In this document: one piece after another, positions 27,355-37,268 of the stretch
Numbering within the stretch: the stretch's first letter is position 1
How the letters are laid out: the number at the start of each line of letters is the position of its first letter
Source of the DNA: Candidatus Koribacter versatilis Ellin345
GTDB lineage: Bacteria; Acidobacteriota; Terriglobia; Terriglobales; Acidobacteriaceae
Assembly (NCBI RefSeq): GCF_000014005.1
Contig: NC_008009.1
Coordinates: 4,960,001 to 5,024,000, forward strand
Length of the DNA: 64,000 nucleotides
Direction: 5' to 3'
Made by a program: the position numbers and the translations under genes
The notes under the pieces: model-generated
Database searches by the model: none
Seen by the model: only the letters and a program-made list of their open reading frames with translations
Told to the model about the DNA's origin: nothing

Positions 27355-27533
27355 AGATCGAGTTGACCCACTTCAGCGCCGCGATTGTGTTCGCGTTTTT
27401 TGCATCAATCGTGTTCGGCATTACCCAGAAGAACGAGCCGAAAGAAATGATCCGCTATGGCGTGAAGTGCTTCGGCATGTTCTTTGGCGGCGTAATTGCG
27501 GCGTCATGGGTGATGTGGCTGCTAAAGCACTAG
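27351..27533 (+). CDS. 60-residue membrane protein
   Basis: ATG overlaps the previous stop (ATGA). Two hydrophobic segments (IVFAFFASIVFGIT and VKCFGMFFGGVIAASWVMWLL) are linked by a short polar turn with NEPKEMIRYG. The operon position and helical hairpin favour a real gene. No family recognised; possibly a partner of the preceding protein. Confidence 0.75.
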   Translation: MKIELTHFSAAIVFAFFASIVFGITQKNEPKEMIRYGVKCFGMFFGGVIAASWVMWLLKH

Positions 27534-27539
27534 CTGATT

Positions 27540-27558
27540 CCCGCCGATGAGCGGCGGG
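27540..27558. terminator. hairpin between convergent genes
   Basis: CCCGCCG-ATGAG-CGGCGGG, a 7-bp perfect stem between the end of the plus-strand operon and the stop of the GNAT gene. There is no U tract, so termination would be weak or factor-assisted. Confidence 0.5.
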
Positions 27559-27569
27559 GTACCTCAAAT

Positions 27570-28511
27570 TTACCCTTCCCAAACAAATGCGTCGAAGATC
27601 CGCTCGCTGCGGAACCCGAGCCTCTTATAGAGGTCAACCGCGCGGGCGTTCGCTTCCGTCACAGTGAGCGACAGCATGTTGAAGCTGCGCTTCTTGAGAT
27701 TGGCGGCGGTGTACGCAATCAGCGCCTCACCGATACCCAGGCCGCGGAGTTCCGGAACCATGCAGACCTGCGTTATGTGGCCAACGTCTTCCTTGACCCG
27801 CGAACAGAGCAACACACCGACGATTTGATGTGTACTCCTGCTCAGCGCCACGAACGAAGCGGCAGGATCGAAAACGCCACAGCCGGGAAAACGCACAATA
27901 TTATTGAGAAAGCGCAGTGACCCGTTAAGTGAGCGGTACTGATCGTTGATTTCCGAGTCAATGTGCCCGCGATAGGCCGACGAGATCACAGCAGCAGCAG
28001 GCTGGTAGTCTTCGTCGCGCCAGGGGCGGATCTCGATATCGCCTGGAACTTCTCGGCCGCGGGTTGCGAGCGGCTTGGTGATGGGCAGCGTCATGAAGAT
28101 ACGTGGGTACCGCTGGAAGCCTTCTTCGAGGAAGGGTTTCGCGACTTGCCCTGCGTCGTGCACCAGCAGCTGCGCTTCGATGCGATGAATTCCGGGCGAC
28201 TGCTGGAGGGTTTCGATGACGTGGCGCACGAGCTCGGATTCGAGCTTTGGCGTGTGGCCATTGTCGGGGACGGCAAAGAGATCGCCAATCACGCCCTTAC
28301 TACCTTCGTACACGAAGAACGAGTAGCCCTTCAGTGCACCATGGTCGACGGCGGCGTAGCCGGGAAGGATTTTCGCATCCACGTAGCGCAGAATCATGTC
28401 AGCGGAGCTGCGGTAGTCCCATGCCAGCAGGCGCGACCACACACGCGCCTCCTGATCGAGAAGCGGCCGCAGATCGGATGACGTGAAGTGTCGTAGGTCG
28501 AGAATTTCCAA
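27570..28511 (-). CDS. GNAT family N-acetyltransferase, tandem-domain
   Basis: 313 residues. The C-terminal half (160-310) is a full GNAT domain: EIRPWRDEDYQPAAAVI, a QVCMVPELRGLGIGEALI acetyl-CoA loop (R/QxxGxG), and LTVTEANARAVDLYKRLGF. The N-terminal half looks like a decayed second GNAT fold (YSFFVYEGSKGVIGDLF, LVRHVIETLQQSPGIHRIEAQLL) without the CoA loop. The arrangement resembles double-GNAT enzymes in which one half binds substrate. Substrate unknown. A single gene, convergent with the preceding operon. Confidence 0.88.
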   Translation of the reverse strand: MEILDLRHFTSSDLRPLLDQEARVWSRLLAWDYRSSADMILRYVDAKILPGYAAVDHGALKGYSFFVYEGSKGVIGDLFAVPDNGHTPKLESELVRHVIETLQQSPGIHRIEAQLLVHDAGQVAKPFLEEGFQRYPRIFMTLPITKPLATRGREVPGDIEIRPWRDEDYQPAAAVISSAYRGHIDSEINDQYRSLNGSLRFLNNIVRFPGCGVFDPAASFVALSRSTHQIVGVLLCSRVKEDVGHITQVCMVPELRGLGIGEALIAYTAANLKKRSFNMLSLTVTEANARAVDLYKRLGFRSERIFDAFVWEG

Positions 28512-28626
28512 GTTGTTCCTGCCCGCTCTGATGGCGGTTCGATGCGAATACCCTTGAAAAGTCTAGTGCTGGTTTACCGGAGGCGCAACGTGGGGAACAC
28601 TGCCTGCCAACATCAGGAGCTCAGAA

Positions 28627-30300
28627 TCAGCGTCCAGGGCCGATATCGCGCAAGAAATACACGTCGAGGCGCTGCGGTTGGAAGCGGAAGAACGGCTCGA
28701 TCTGGTAGTTCGGAGGCACGGTATCGGCAAAGCGGTTGATCGCTCCCGCGCGCGTAACCAGCACATAATTCCCGTGGTTCGGCGGGAGGGAGTTGCTGAT
28801 ATCTTTCAAAGTCTTTTCTCTCTGCTGGTTGCCGGCAGCAGCCGTGCCGAACCTGACGATTTCGTCCGGTGGCGGCTCGGGCAGGGGGCGATCGAGGTAA
28901 AAGGCCAGTCCATACTCAACGCCGCGCGGGACGTTGTAGAACATTACCGGCTCATTTGTGGCAAAGGAGTTCGTGATGCGCGCTGCAACTGGCCGGATGG
29001 ATTGCGTGGAATCAATAGCAGGGCCGGCGGCTTTGAGCAGAAACGCCAGTGCGAGCGCGACGGGAAATATCGTAGCGAAGCGGAGTGCCGCGTATCCGCG
29101 CAGGAAAACAACAATCGCAACCACAAGCGCGACGATCAACCCTACTGGAATTGCGATGCGCAGCACCTGGCCGGGCAGCGGCATTTTGTAGAGCTTGTAG
29201 GGCGCGAGCAGAGCAACTGCGAGCACAGCTCCGGACAGCAAGGCATGCACCGAAATAAGCACCGGCGACGGCTTGGTGTTCTCGCGGCGCAGCCAGATGG
29301 CGACGAGCAGACCGCACGGAACGATCGAAGGCAGGATGTAGCCCGGCAGCTTCGACTGCGAAAACGAAAAGAAGATCAGCGGGATGAGTACCCACACCGC
29401 GAGATAGGTGAGCAACGGATCTTCGTTCTTATCGCGCAGCGACTTGATTCCGCCTGCAAGCGCAGCGATGACGAAGACCGTCCACGGCATGGTGCCGCCG
29501 ATCAGGACCGGGATGTAGTACCAGAAATGCTGGCGGTGCTGAAAACGGTTGGTCGTGAAACGACTCAGGTTATGGGTGATGAAAAACTCGCGGACGAAGC
29601 CCGGATTCGCATGCTGCACCGCGACGTACCAGGGCAGCGCGATTGCAAAGAATATCAGGATGCCGGGAATCCAGAGGGTGCGGACGATGGCCGACCAATC
29701 ACGGCGGATCGCCACGAAGACGAGAATGACCATTGCCGCCAGCGCCGCTGAGACTGGTCCTTTCGCGAGCACTCCGATCGCGATCATGGCGTAAAACAAC
29801 GCCAGCCATCCGCGATGGCCCGTTTCGTAGAATGCCCACCACGCGAGCATGCCGATCGTCAGCGGAGCGACCAGATGAATGTCAATCGAAGCAGCGCGGG
29901 CAAAAGCGAATACAAACACGGACGACGCGGTCATCACAATCGCATCGAGTTGCGAGCCGTTGCGGAAGCGGCGCGTCCACGCGTAGAGGAATAGGAGCAT
30001 CGCGCTCGCGAAGACTCCGCCAGGAATCCGTGCGGCCCAGTCGCTCACGCCGAAGATCCTGTAGCTGACGATTGCGCCCCAGTAGTAGAGGATCGGCTTT
30101 TCCAGCCAGACGTTCCCGTAGAGAGTCGGCGTGACCCAGTCGTGGTGCTGAAGCATCTCGCGTGCGACCTGCGCATAGCGAGGCTCGTCGGCGCCGGTTA
30201 AGCCGAAAGCAGAGAGTCCAAAAAAGAAAAAGAAATAGCAGAGCGCGGCAAGCAGAAAGACTTCAAGCAGCAGCCGCAGTTGAGGTGCTCGTTCGTTCAT
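28627..30300 (-). CDS. GT39/ArnT-like membrane glycosyltransferase
   Basis: 557 residues. The first periplasmic loop has ADEPRYAQVAREML followed by LEKPILYYW, the signature of the PMT/ArnT family, with the catalytic acidic residue. About 11 transmembrane helices run to residue 440; the last 110 residues are a soluble domain. These enzymes move a sugar from a polyprenyl-phosphate carrier onto lipid A, protein or cell-wall polymer in the periplasm. The acceptor is unknown here. The start overlaps the stop of the next upstream gene (ATGA), so it is the last gene of that run. Confidence 0.9.
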   Translation of the reverse strand: MNERAPQLRLLLEVFLLAALCYFFFFFGLSAFGLTGADEPRYAQVAREMLQHHDWVTPTLYGNVWLEKPILYYWGAIVSYRIFGVSDWAARIPGGVFASAMLLFLYAWTRRFRNGSQLDAIVMTASSVFVFAFARAASIDIHLVAPLTIGMLAWWAFYETGHRGWLALFYAMIAIGVLAKGPVSAALAAMVILVFVAIRRDWSAIVRTLWIPGILIFFAIALPWYVAVQHANPGFVREFFITHNLSRFTTNRFQHRQHFWYYIPVLIGGTMPWTVFVIAALAGGIKSLRDKNEDPLLTYLAVWVLIPLIFFSFSQSKLPGYILPSIVPCGLLVAIWLRRENTKPSPVLISVHALLSGAVLAVALLAPYKLYKMPLPGQVLRIAIPVGLIVALVVAIVVFLRGYAALRFATIFPVALALAFLLKAAGPAIDSTQSIRPVAARITNSFATNEPVMFYNVPRGVEYGLAFYLDRPLPEPPPDEIVRFGTAAAGNQQREKTLKDISNSLPPNHGNYVLVTRAGAINRFADTVPPNYQIEPFFRFQPQRLDVYFLRDIGPGR

Positions 30301-30557
30301 CAGTCGGCCGGGCGCTCCCGCCGGTTGCGCATCATGGCGTAAACGCTGATCAGCACCCAGGTGCCTTCAAGCACTACAAACCCGAGGTTGAAAGGCCGGA
30401 ACGCGCTGTAGCAGAGAATTCCCGACCCAATGATGTTCAGGAGATTATAGGCAGCGCTCCGCGGGTCCATCCGCTTCATCTGCTGGCCGCCGTAGGCCAC
30501 CAGGATCATCATTGCGCCAACGAACGAGAAGGCTTGCCAGGCGTGCGAGTCATGCAT
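30300..30557 (-). CDS. small membrane protein, CBU_0592-like
   Basis: 85 residues with three hydrophobic helices (FSFVGAMMILVAYGGQQM, AAYNLLNIIGSGILCYSAF, GFVVLEGTWVLISVYAMM). The layout and the NLxNxxGS motif resemble the CBU_0592 family of small membrane proteins of unknown function. Overlaps the glycosyltransferase gene by one base. It lies nine bases after nrnA. Confidence 0.8.
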   Translation of the reverse strand: MHDSHAWQAFSFVGAMMILVAYGGQQMKRMDPRSAAYNLLNIIGSGILCYSAFRPFNLGFVVLEGTWVLISVYAMMRNRRERPAD

Positions 30558-30566
30558 CGGTTCAGT

Positions 30567-31523
30567 CTAGTGGACGAGCAGTTTTCCGTCCAAGAGACGG
30601 AACTGCATCAGGATGCGTTCCGTCGCAACCGAGAGCGGCCCTTCCATCGCGCAGCCGCTGGCGCACTCATGGCCGCCACCGCCGAAACGCTCAGCCACAC
30701 TGGCAACGTTGATCCTGCCTTTGCTGCGCAGGCTGACGCGATATCGGCCATCGGCTTGTTCGCGGAAGAACAGTGCAACCTCGATCCCTTCAATCGCCAG
30801 CGCGTAATTCACCAGGCCTTCGGTGTCCTCATCCACTGCGTCGGTACGGTCCATCTCATCGCGCGAGATAAACATCCAGGCGAGTTCGCCGTCCCGATGA
30901 AGGTTGCTCAAGGCAGAACCAAGCAGGCGCATCTTCGAATACGGGTTCGCGAAATAGACGTTCTGCGCGATGCGCGAGGGTTCTGCGCCGGCGCGTACCA
31001 GTTCCTGTGCGAGCGCGAAGGTACGCTCCGTGGTGCCGTTAAAGCAGAACGAGCCAGTGTCGGTAAGCACCGCGGTGTAGAGACAGGTAGCGACTTCCGG
31101 CGAAATCTTCACGCTGGCCTCGCGGGCGAGCCGGAAGATCATCTCGGCCGTGGCGCAGGCGCTAGGATCAATCCAATTCACGTGGGCAAATGGACGTGCC
31201 GTCGAATGGTGATCAATGTTGATGAGGTAGTGCCGCTCCAGGCCTTCGATGCGGGTGCGATGAACGCTATCGCATTCGAGAATGATGGCGGCGTCATAAT
31301 CGGCAGAAACAGTCGGCGAGACGACAACAGTTTCAGAGAACGGCAGCGGCTTGTAGATATACGGGACACCGTCGCTCAGCACGACGTCTGCCTGCTTGCC
31401 CATCGAGCGCAGGATCTCTCCACATGCGAGGACGGAGCCCACCGCGTCGCCATCGGGGCGCGCGTGCGAAGTCAGAAGAAACTTCTGCCGCCTGCCGATC
31501 TGATTGAGAACCTCGTCGATCAT
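30567..31523 (-). CDS. nrnA: DHH-family phosphoesterase, NrnA-like oligoribonuclease / pAp phosphatase
   Basis: 318 residues from ATG at 31523; the frame upstream runs through two GC hairpins and is not protein-like. DHH motifs: H20-x3-D24-x-D26 (SHARPDGDAVGS), ECDS near 82-85, D103-H-H105 (NIDHHSTARPF), and the DHHA1 loop GGGGH (281-285) of the C-terminal domain. NrnA-type enzymes degrade 2-5 nt RNA and 3'-phosphoadenosine 5'-phosphate. It lies downstream of rbfA, as in many bacteria. Confidence 0.93.
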   Translation of the reverse strand: MIDEVLNQIGRRQKFLLTSHARPDGDAVGSVLACGEILRSMGKQADVVLSDGVPYIYKPLPFSETVVVSPTVSADYDAAIILECDSVHRTRIEGLERHYLINIDHHSTARPFAHVNWIDPSACATAEMIFRLAREASVKISPEVATCLYTAVLTDTGSFCFNGTTERTFALAQELVRAGAEPSRIAQNVYFANPYSKMRLLGSALSNLHRDGELAWMFISRDEMDRTDAVDEDTEGLVNYALAIEGIEVALFFREQADGRYRVSLRSKGRINVASVAERFGGGGHECASGCAMEGPLSVATERILMQFRLLDGKLLVH

Positions 31524-31541
31524 CCCTGTGTTCGTACCCAA

Positions 31542-31590
31542 GGGGCTAAAGCCCCAATCTTCCTCTGCCCGTCCGCGGCTCAAGAGCCGC
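31542..31590 (-). repeat. two short GC hairpins between rbfA and nrnA
   Basis: GGGGCT-AA-AGCCCC (31542-31555) and GCGGCTC-AA-GAGCCGC (31575-31590), each with a two-base AA loop. The second ends at the base next to the rbfA stop codon. Neither has a U tract. They may mark mRNA processing or stabilise the rbfA 3' end. Confidence 0.6.
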
Positions 31591-31962
31591 TTACCGACTA
31601 CTTTTCTTCCGCTTGTTCACTCGCTTCAATAACTCTTCCACGCGGCCGCCGTAGCGCTCCGTCTGGTCGAGACGAAACAACAGCTCCGGCGCCACGCGGA
31701 GTCCGAGTCTCGCTGCCACTTCGTGGCGAATATAGCCTGTCGCCGCAGCAAGGCCTTCGAGCGTGTCCACCGCTTCCTGCTCTTCTCCGGCGACGGCCAC
31801 GAGCACGATGGCCGACTTTCCGTTAGAGGCAATCATCACCTCGCTGACCGTGACGAGTCCGATTCTTGGATCGCCCAATTCGCCTTCGAGGATGGCCCCA
31901 ATCTCTTCGCGAATCGCCTCGCCGAGGCGTTCGCGGTGATGTTTCAGTGCGCGTTGCTCCAT
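31591..31962 (-). CDS. rbfA: ribosome-binding factor A
   Basis: 123 residues, normal length. Single KH-like domain with RLGEAIREEIGAILEGELGDPRIGLVTVSEV, a pattern diagnostic of RbfA, and LRVAPELLFRLDQTERYGGRVEELL at the C-terminal side. It binds the 30S subunit in late maturation of the 16S 5' region. It follows infB and the DUF503 gene in the conserved nusA-infB-rbfA order. Confidence 0.97.
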   Translation of the reverse strand: MEQRALKHHRERLGEAIREEIGAILEGELGDPRIGLVTVSEVMIASNGKSAIVLVAVAGEEQEAVDTLEGLAAATGYIRHEVAARLGLRVAPELLFRLDQTERYGGRVEELLKRVNKRKKSSR

Positions 31963-32064
31963 CTTTATCTACTGACTTCCTCTCCAGAAACTACTCTGGA
32001 AAAACGCGAACGAAAAAGAATACGCCCTTTTGTCGTTTCGCGTTATGAATTCTGTTTATAGCCG

Positions 32065-32355
32065 TTAGACGAAATCCAGAAACGAATCGGTAACGTCGGC
32101 ACCAGCATTATTTGCGATACGGGTAGCAGCGCTTTCCACGTTTCGCATAAGCCCTTCGAGATAGTCGCGCGAGTCTGACACGCTGACTACGCCGATGGTC
32201 GCCAGTTGCCACAAGTCCAGGTTCTCAATCTCGGCCACCGACACGTTAAAGCTGGCGCGTAACTTATCTTTCAAGCTGCGCACGACCTGCCGCTTGTCTT
32301 TCAGGGAATGCGCAGTTTCCATGCGCAATTCCAAGGTCAGATATGCGATTGCCAT
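32065..32355 (-). CDS. DUF503 (YlxP-like) protein
   Basis: 96 residues from ATG at 32355 (an in-frame ATG four codons earlier is also possible). Ferredoxin-like alpha/beta pattern with LRMETAHSLKDKRQVVRSLKDKLRASFNVSVAEIENLDLWQ-type blocks, diagnostic of DUF503. The same gene lies between infB and rbfA in Bacillus (ylxP), where it is thought to assist ribosome maturation. Confidence 0.93.
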   Translation of the reverse strand: MAIAYLTLELRMETAHSLKDKRQVVRSLKDKLRASFNVSVAEIENLDLWQLATIGVVSVSDSRDYLEGLMRNVESAATRIANNAGADVTDSFLDFV

Positions 32356-32436
32356 AATTTCGTCCACACGGGACGGGTACGAAACATCCCGACAGCAGCG
32401 GTTGCGTGCCCCGCCGATGCCGGGATGCGAAATGCA

Positions 32437-32492
32437 GGGGCCGCAGCCCCTCAGTTGTGTTGGGTAGCCCCGAGCTATAGCCCGAGGCTACC
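32437..32492 (-). repeat. GC hairpins between infB and the DUF503 gene
   Basis: GGGGC-CGCA-GCCCC (32437-32450) and GGTAGCC ... GGCTACC (32463-32469 / 32486-32492) with an internal GCTATAGC palindrome. They stop just before the infB stop codon. They resemble the hairpins between rbfA and nrnA in size and placement. Confidence 0.55.
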
Positions 32493-32499
32493 TTAGGTT

Positions 32500-35400
32500 C
32501 TAGTGCAGCGAGTCGGCAGCAATCTTTTCGCTGGTGAACGCTTCGATCACGTCCCCGCTGCGAATGTCGCCGTAACCCGCGATACCGATACCGCACTCCA
32601 TGCCGTTACGGACCTCGCTGGCGTCGTCTTTGAAACGCTTCAGCGATCCGATCTTGCCGGTGTAGATCACCACGTTGTCACGCACCAAGCGCACGTGCGA
32701 GTCGCGTTTGATGATGCCATCCGCAACCTGGCAACCGGCGATGGTACCCACCTTCGGGATGCGGAAGGTGTCTTTGACGTCCGCGCGCCCCTGGTAGGTT
32801 TCCTTGATGATCGGTTCGAGCAAGCCGAGCATGGCTTTCTTCATCTCGTCCTGCAACTCGTAGATGATCGAGTGCAGGCGGATGTCGACCCCCTCCTGTA
32901 CGGCGAGCTCTTGCGCCTTGCGCTCCGGTCGCACGTTGAACCCGATGATGATCGCGTTCGACGCCGAGGCCAGCAGCACGTCGGATTCGGTGATCGCACC
33001 CACTCCGCTACGGATCATGGTGATCTTCACCTTTTCCGTCGACATCTTGCTCAGCAAGTCATTCAGCACTTCGACCGAGCCCTGCACATCGCCCTTGAGG
33101 ATGATCGGCAGGTCCTTCTGTCCGGCGGTCTTGAGCTGTTCAGCCAAGCCTTCGAGTGAAACGCGCGAGCTCTTCGCAAGCTGTGCTTCGCGAGCGCGGC
33201 CTTCGCGGTACTCGGAGATGTCGCGGGCCTTCTCACGATCGGCTACGACCGTGAACTGGTCGCCGGCTTGCGGCAGTGTCTCGAGACCAATGATCTCGAC
33301 CGGAGTCGAAGGTCCAGCGGTGTCGAGCGACACACCACGATCGTTAAACATGGCGCGGACTTTGCCGAATGCGTTGCCGACCACGAAGTTGTCGCTGGTC
33401 CTGAGCGTGCCATTCTGAACCAGCACGGTTGCAACCGGACCGCGTCCGCGATCAAGTTTCGCTTCCACAACTGTACCGCTCGCCATGCGATCGGGATTCG
33501 CCTTCAGGTCGCCGAGGTCGGCAACCAGGCAGATCATTTCCATCAGCAGGTTGAGATTGGTCTTCTGTTTCGCCGATACGTCGACGAACACGGTGTTGCC
33601 ACCCCAATCTTCCGGCATCAGGCCACGATCAGCGAGTTGCTTCTTCACGCGCTCGGGCATAGCGTCTGGCTTGTCGATCTTGTTCACCGCCACGATGATC
33701 GGCACGTTCGCCGCTCTCGCGTGGTCGATGGCCTCGACCGTCTGCGGCATGACGCCGTCATCAGCAGCGACAACGATCACAACGATGTCCGTGATCTTCG
33801 AGCCGCGGGCACGCATGCGGGTAAACGCCTCGTGACCTGGGGTATCGAGGAATACGATCTCGCGGCCAAACGCCGGAGAGTTCGGATCACCGATCGCTAC
33901 CTTGTAAGCGCCGATGTGCTGCGTGATGCCACCGGCTTCGCCACCCGCTACGTCGGTCGCGCGGATTGCGTCGAGCAAGCTCGTCTTACCGTGATCAACG
34001 TGGCCCATGATGGTGACGACCGGAGGACGCACGACAGCGTTCGCGGCCGCTTCTTCCGGAGTCTCACCGGCAGCCTTGGCAGTCTCCTGCGCAAGTTGGT
34101 CCTCGAAGGTAATGACGTCCGTCGAGGCGCCGAAGTGGTTCGCCATTTCACTGGCAAGACTGGCTTCGAGCGTCTGGTTGACGGTAGCGAATACGCCACG
34201 CGCCAACAAACGGGCGATGAGGTCTTTCGCGCGAATCCCGAGCTTCTCAGCGAGATCTTTCACGCTGATACCTTCGGAGATCGTGATGTTCCGCGTGATC
34301 GGTAGCGGCTCATTGGAGAGCGACAACCGCGGTGGCGGAACAAAGCCCTTCATTGGGCCTTCTTTTTGTCCACGCGGGACATAACGCTGGCCCGGACGCC
34401 GTGCCGGTGCCGGACGGCCTGCCGGCTTATTCGCGGGTGCTCCCGGAGGCGCTAGGCCGATCCCGCCCATCGGACGGGGACCGCTGGGGAACTGCCGCGT
34501 TGGATGCGGACCACGCGGGCGATCCCCCGGACGCGGCGGACCGCCAGGACGCTGGAATCCACCTGGACCTCCCGAACCACCACCAGGACCGCTTTGCGGA
34601 CGGCGCTGGAAAATGGGCTGACCGCGCACCGGCATACCCGGACGCGTACCTGCTCCCTGCGACATTTGCGGCGGCGGAGTCGGACGCGGTGGTGCCGGCG
34701 GCGGCGCGCTGTAAACCGGACGTGGTCCGGTTTGCGGAACGATCATGCGACGACCCGGCGTCTGTTGGCGCAACGGCACACCCGGCAGCGGACGTCCCGG
34801 CGTAGGCGCGGGAGTGGCTGCGCCTGGAGCTGCTGGGGCTTCCGGCTTTGCGGTTACGTGTGCGCCAGTGTCCGCGGCGGGAGCGACTCGCTCCGGCGAA
34901 ACCGGCGCTTTAACTTCGGGCGCTTCCGGCGCAGTCGTAGCTGGCGCAGCGGCCTTTGGCTCTTCGGCCGGAGCGGCCGGTTCAATCACTGCCGGCGGCG
35001 CGACGGCTACCGGAGGCGCGGGCGGAACTGGCGGCTTCGGAGGCGTGATCACCGGACGCTGCGCGGCAACGCTCGCTGGCGTAATGAAACGCGGCTTTGG
35101 TGGCTCAGGCGGCGTATGCACCGTCTCGGAGGCCGGACGCGCAAACACGGCGGGCTTCTGAGGTGCGGGCGGAACGGCCGGCGGACGCGGCTCCTGCGAA
35201 ACAGGGCTCGGCGCCTTCACGGCTGGGCGTGGCGGAGGCGGAGGTGGCGGCGGAGGGGCAGCCTTCTGCGTGAGCGCCTTGAGCACATCGCCGGGCTTCG
35301 AAATCTTTGAGAGATCGATCTTCGGCTTGAACTCGTCTTCTCCGGCGCTTCGCCGACGCGGCGATTCTTCGGTCCCGTGCTCATGGATGTACTTCTTCAC

Positions 35401-35535
35401 CAGCACGGCTTCGTGATCTTCAATCGAACTGGAGTGGGTCTTCTTCTCGGTCACGCCGACCTTGGTCAGCGCATCGAGAATAGCCTTGCTCTTCACTTCC
35501 AGCTCTCGTGCTAAATCGTTAATTCGAATCTTCAT
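32500..35535 (-). CDS. infB: translation initiation factor IF-2
   Basis: 1011 residues; ATG at 35535 after AGGGGCGG. The IF2 N-terminal domain ([20 protein letters not shown]) is followed by about 330 residues of Pro/Ala/Gly-rich linker with a run of prolines near residue 95, a second IF2_N at about 385-440, and the G domain: G511-HVDHGKT (G1), DTPGHEAF (G3), NKIDKP (G4), followed by domains II-IV. IF-2 places initiator tRNA on the 30S subunit and joins subunits by GTP hydrolysis. The linker is longer than in E. coli (890 residues in total) but of common type. Confidence 0.98.
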   Translation of the reverse strand: MKIRINDLARELEVKSKAILDALTKVGVTEKKTHSSSIEDHEAVLVKKYIHEHGTEESPRRRSAGEDEFKPKIDLSKISKPGDVLKALTQKAAPPPPPPPPPRPAVKAPSPVSQEPRPPAVPPAPQKPAVFARPASETVHTPPEPPKPRFITPASVAAQRPVITPPKPPVPPAPPVAVAPPAVIEPAAPAEEPKAAAPATTAPEAPEVKAPVSPERVAPAADTGAHVTAKPEAPAAPGAATPAPTPGRPLPGVPLRQQTPGRRMIVPQTGPRPVYSAPPPAPPRPTPPPQMSQGAGTRPGMPVRGQPIFQRRPQSGPGGGSGGPGGFQRPGGPPRPGDRPRGPHPTRQFPSGPRPMGGIGLAPPGAPANKPAGRPAPARRPGQRYVPRGQKEGPMKGFVPPPRLSLSNEPLPITRNITISEGISVKDLAEKLGIRAKDLIARLLARGVFATVNQTLEASLASEMANHFGASTDVITFEDQLAQETAKAAGETPEEAAANAVVRPPVVTIMGHVDHGKTSLLDAIRATDVAGGEAGGITQHIGAYKVAIGDPNSPAFGREIVFLDTPGHEAFTRMRARGSKITDIVVIVVAADDGVMPQTVEAIDHARAANVPIIVAVNKIDKPDAMPERVKKQLADRGLMPEDWGGNTVFVDVSAKQKTNLNLLMEMICLVADLGDLKANPDRMASGTVVEAKLDRGRGPVATVLVQNGTLRTSDNFVVGNAFGKVRAMFNDRGVSLDTAGPSTPVEIIGLETLPQAGDQFTVVADREKARDISEYREGRAREAQLAKSSRVSLEGLAEQLKTAGQKDLPIILKGDVQGSVEVLNDLLSKMSTEKVKITMIRSGVGAITESDVLLASASNAIIIGFNVRPERKAQELAVQEGVDIRLHSIIYELQDEMKKAMLGLLEPIIKETYQGRADVKDTFRIPKVGTIAGCQVADGIIKRDSHVRLVRDNVVIYTGKIGSLKRFKDDASEVRNGMECGIGIAGYGDIRSGDVIEAFTSEKIAADSLH

Positions 35536-35622
35536 TCCGCCCCTAAAAGGATCCTCCGAATTGCCTTGCCAAGCCTCGCTAAACCTTCATAAAGCCCTCA
35601 TTGTGTTGGTTTATGAAACTTG

Positions 35623-37227
35623 CTACTTTTCTTCTGCCGGAAGGTCGTCCTCGCCCGGTTGTTCGCCGTGCGTGGTGACTTCCGCCTCGTCAGCCGGCGG
35701 CGCGTTCTCAACGCCACTGACTGCCGCTGCTTCGTAACTCTGTTCTGTATCTACCAGGTTCTTGACGCTCTCTTCACTTGCCTCGGGCGTACCCGAAACG
35801 GCCGCATCGTCACCGGCCTGTCCCGCGGATCCGGTGAGCTCTTCGCGATTGCCCAGTTCATCGGCTTGCGCCTGGTTGTCGGTCGTGTCACTCGCGCTAA
35901 GTTCGGTGGTTGCGCCTTCCGCGGACGCAGCCTCAGCTGCTTCCGCCGCGGCATCGAGTGCCGAGAAGTACGCGTTCACCGCAACGAAGATCTTGTCCAC
36001 CGTCTTCGGTCCGATTCCCGGAACCTCTTCGAGTTGCTCCGGCGTCATATCGGCCAGAGCTTCCACGCTATTGATACCGGCAGCCGAGAGCTTCTCGATG
36101 ATGGCCTCGCCGAGATCTGGCACCTTGTCCAGCGGCGTGATGCTCGGATTAACCAGTGCCGACATCTGCTGCTCAACTTCCTGGCGCTTCTCTTCCTCAC
36201 TCTTAATGTCGATCTTCCACCCCAGCAGCTTGGCCGCGAGACGAACGTTCTGACCCTTCTTGCCGATGGCAAGCGAGAGCTGGGTGTCGTCGACGATCAC
36301 TTCGAGATGCTTGTCGCCCGATTCGAGGATGGTGACACGGCTGACCTTCGCCGGCTGCAACGCCTTCTCCGCGAAAGTAACGGCGTCTTCGTGGTACTCG
36401 ATGATGTCGATCTTCTCTCCGCGCAGTTCGCGGATGATCGACTGCACGCGCATGCCCTTCATACCGACGCAAGCGCCGACCGCATCCACATCCTTGTCCT
36501 TTGACATCACGGCGATCTTGGTGCGCTCACCGGCTTCACGAGCGATGGCGCGGATCACGACGGTGTTGTCGTAAATTTCTGGCACTTCCGTCTGGAAGAG
36601 GTGCGATACCAGTTCCGGAGCTGCACGCGACACGATAACCTGCGGCCCCTTGGAGGCCTTCTCGACGCGGGTGATAACCACGCGAACCCGCTCGCCGATG
36701 GCAAACGACTCAAGGCGCGACTGTTCCTTCTTCGGCATGCGGGCCTCCGCCTTGCCGATGTCCCAAATCAAGTCCGGCCCTTCATTGCGCTTCATCGTGG
36801 CGTTCACGATTTCACCCACGCGCCCGATGTACTCGTTGTAAACCGTATCGCGCTCAGCTTCGCGAACCTTCTGGAAGATGACCTGCTTCGCCAACTGTGC
36901 CGCGATGCGCCCCAACATGTCGGTCTTCTTCTCAATCAGCAGTTCGCCGCCGACTTCAGCTGCTGGATCGAGCTCACGTGCTTCTTCTAGCGGAACCTGG
37001 GTCGCGGGATCCTCGAGTTCGTCTTCGTTAATCACTACCTGGCGAACGGCATAAGCGCGGATCTGGCCCGACTCTTTGTCGAGCACGGCGCGGAAGTTTT
37101 CCCCCGTCTTATAGAACTTACGGGTGGCAACAACGATGGCGTCCTCGACCGCAGTCACGACGACCTGCGGGTCAATGCCCTTTTCGCGGCTGAGCGCGTC
37201 AATTACGTTGTAGAGTTCGCTTGCCAT
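35623..37227 (-). CDS. nusA: transcription termination/antitermination factor NusA
   Basis: 534 residues from ATG at 37227, which has AGGAG five bases upstream; an ATG five codons earlier lacks one. Domains in order: NusA N-terminal RNA-polymerase-binding (LYNVIDALSREKGIDPQVVV), S1 (about 135-200, IGRVGEIVNATMK), two KH domains (VGACVGMKGMRVQSIIREL; IGKKGQNVRLAAKLLGW), and one helix-hairpin-helix region (VPGIGPKTVDKIF). The last 110 residues are a Glu/Ala-rich acidic tail. In E. coli, NusA controls pausing and its own operon. Confidence 0.98.
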   Translation of the reverse strand: MASELYNVIDALSREKGIDPQVVVTAVEDAIVVATRKFYKTGENFRAVLDKESGQIRAYAVRQVVINEDELEDPATQVPLEEARELDPAAEVGGELLIEKKTDMLGRIAAQLAKQVIFQKVREAERDTVYNEYIGRVGEIVNATMKRNEGPDLIWDIGKAEARMPKKEQSRLESFAIGERVRVVITRVEKASKGPQVIVSRAAPELVSHLFQTEVPEIYDNTVVIRAIAREAGERTKIAVMSKDKDVDAVGACVGMKGMRVQSIIRELRGEKIDIIEYHEDAVTFAEKALQPAKVSRVTILESGDKHLEVIVDDTQLSLAIGKKGQNVRLAAKLLGWKIDIKSEEEKRQEVEQQMSALVNPSITPLDKVPDLGEAIIEKLSAAGINSVEALADMTPEQLEEVPGIGPKTVDKIFVAVNAYFSALDAAAEAAEAASAEGATTELSASDTTDNQAQADELGNREELTGSAGQAGDDAAVSGTPEASEESVKNLVDTEQSYEAAAVSGVENAPPADEAEVTTHGEQPGEDDLPAEEK

Positions 37228-37268
37228 GAGGTCTCCTGCCACCTTGAATCAGATCTGTTGCGGGCCGA

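Noticed and set aside
30162-31826. A 554-residue open frame on the plus strand
   Set aside because: It runs antisense across four recognised genes (glycosyltransferase, membrane protein, nrnA, rbfA) and shows Arg/His-rich shadow composition.
33268-34305. A 345-residue open frame on the plus strand
   Set aside because: Antisense to the G domain of infB.
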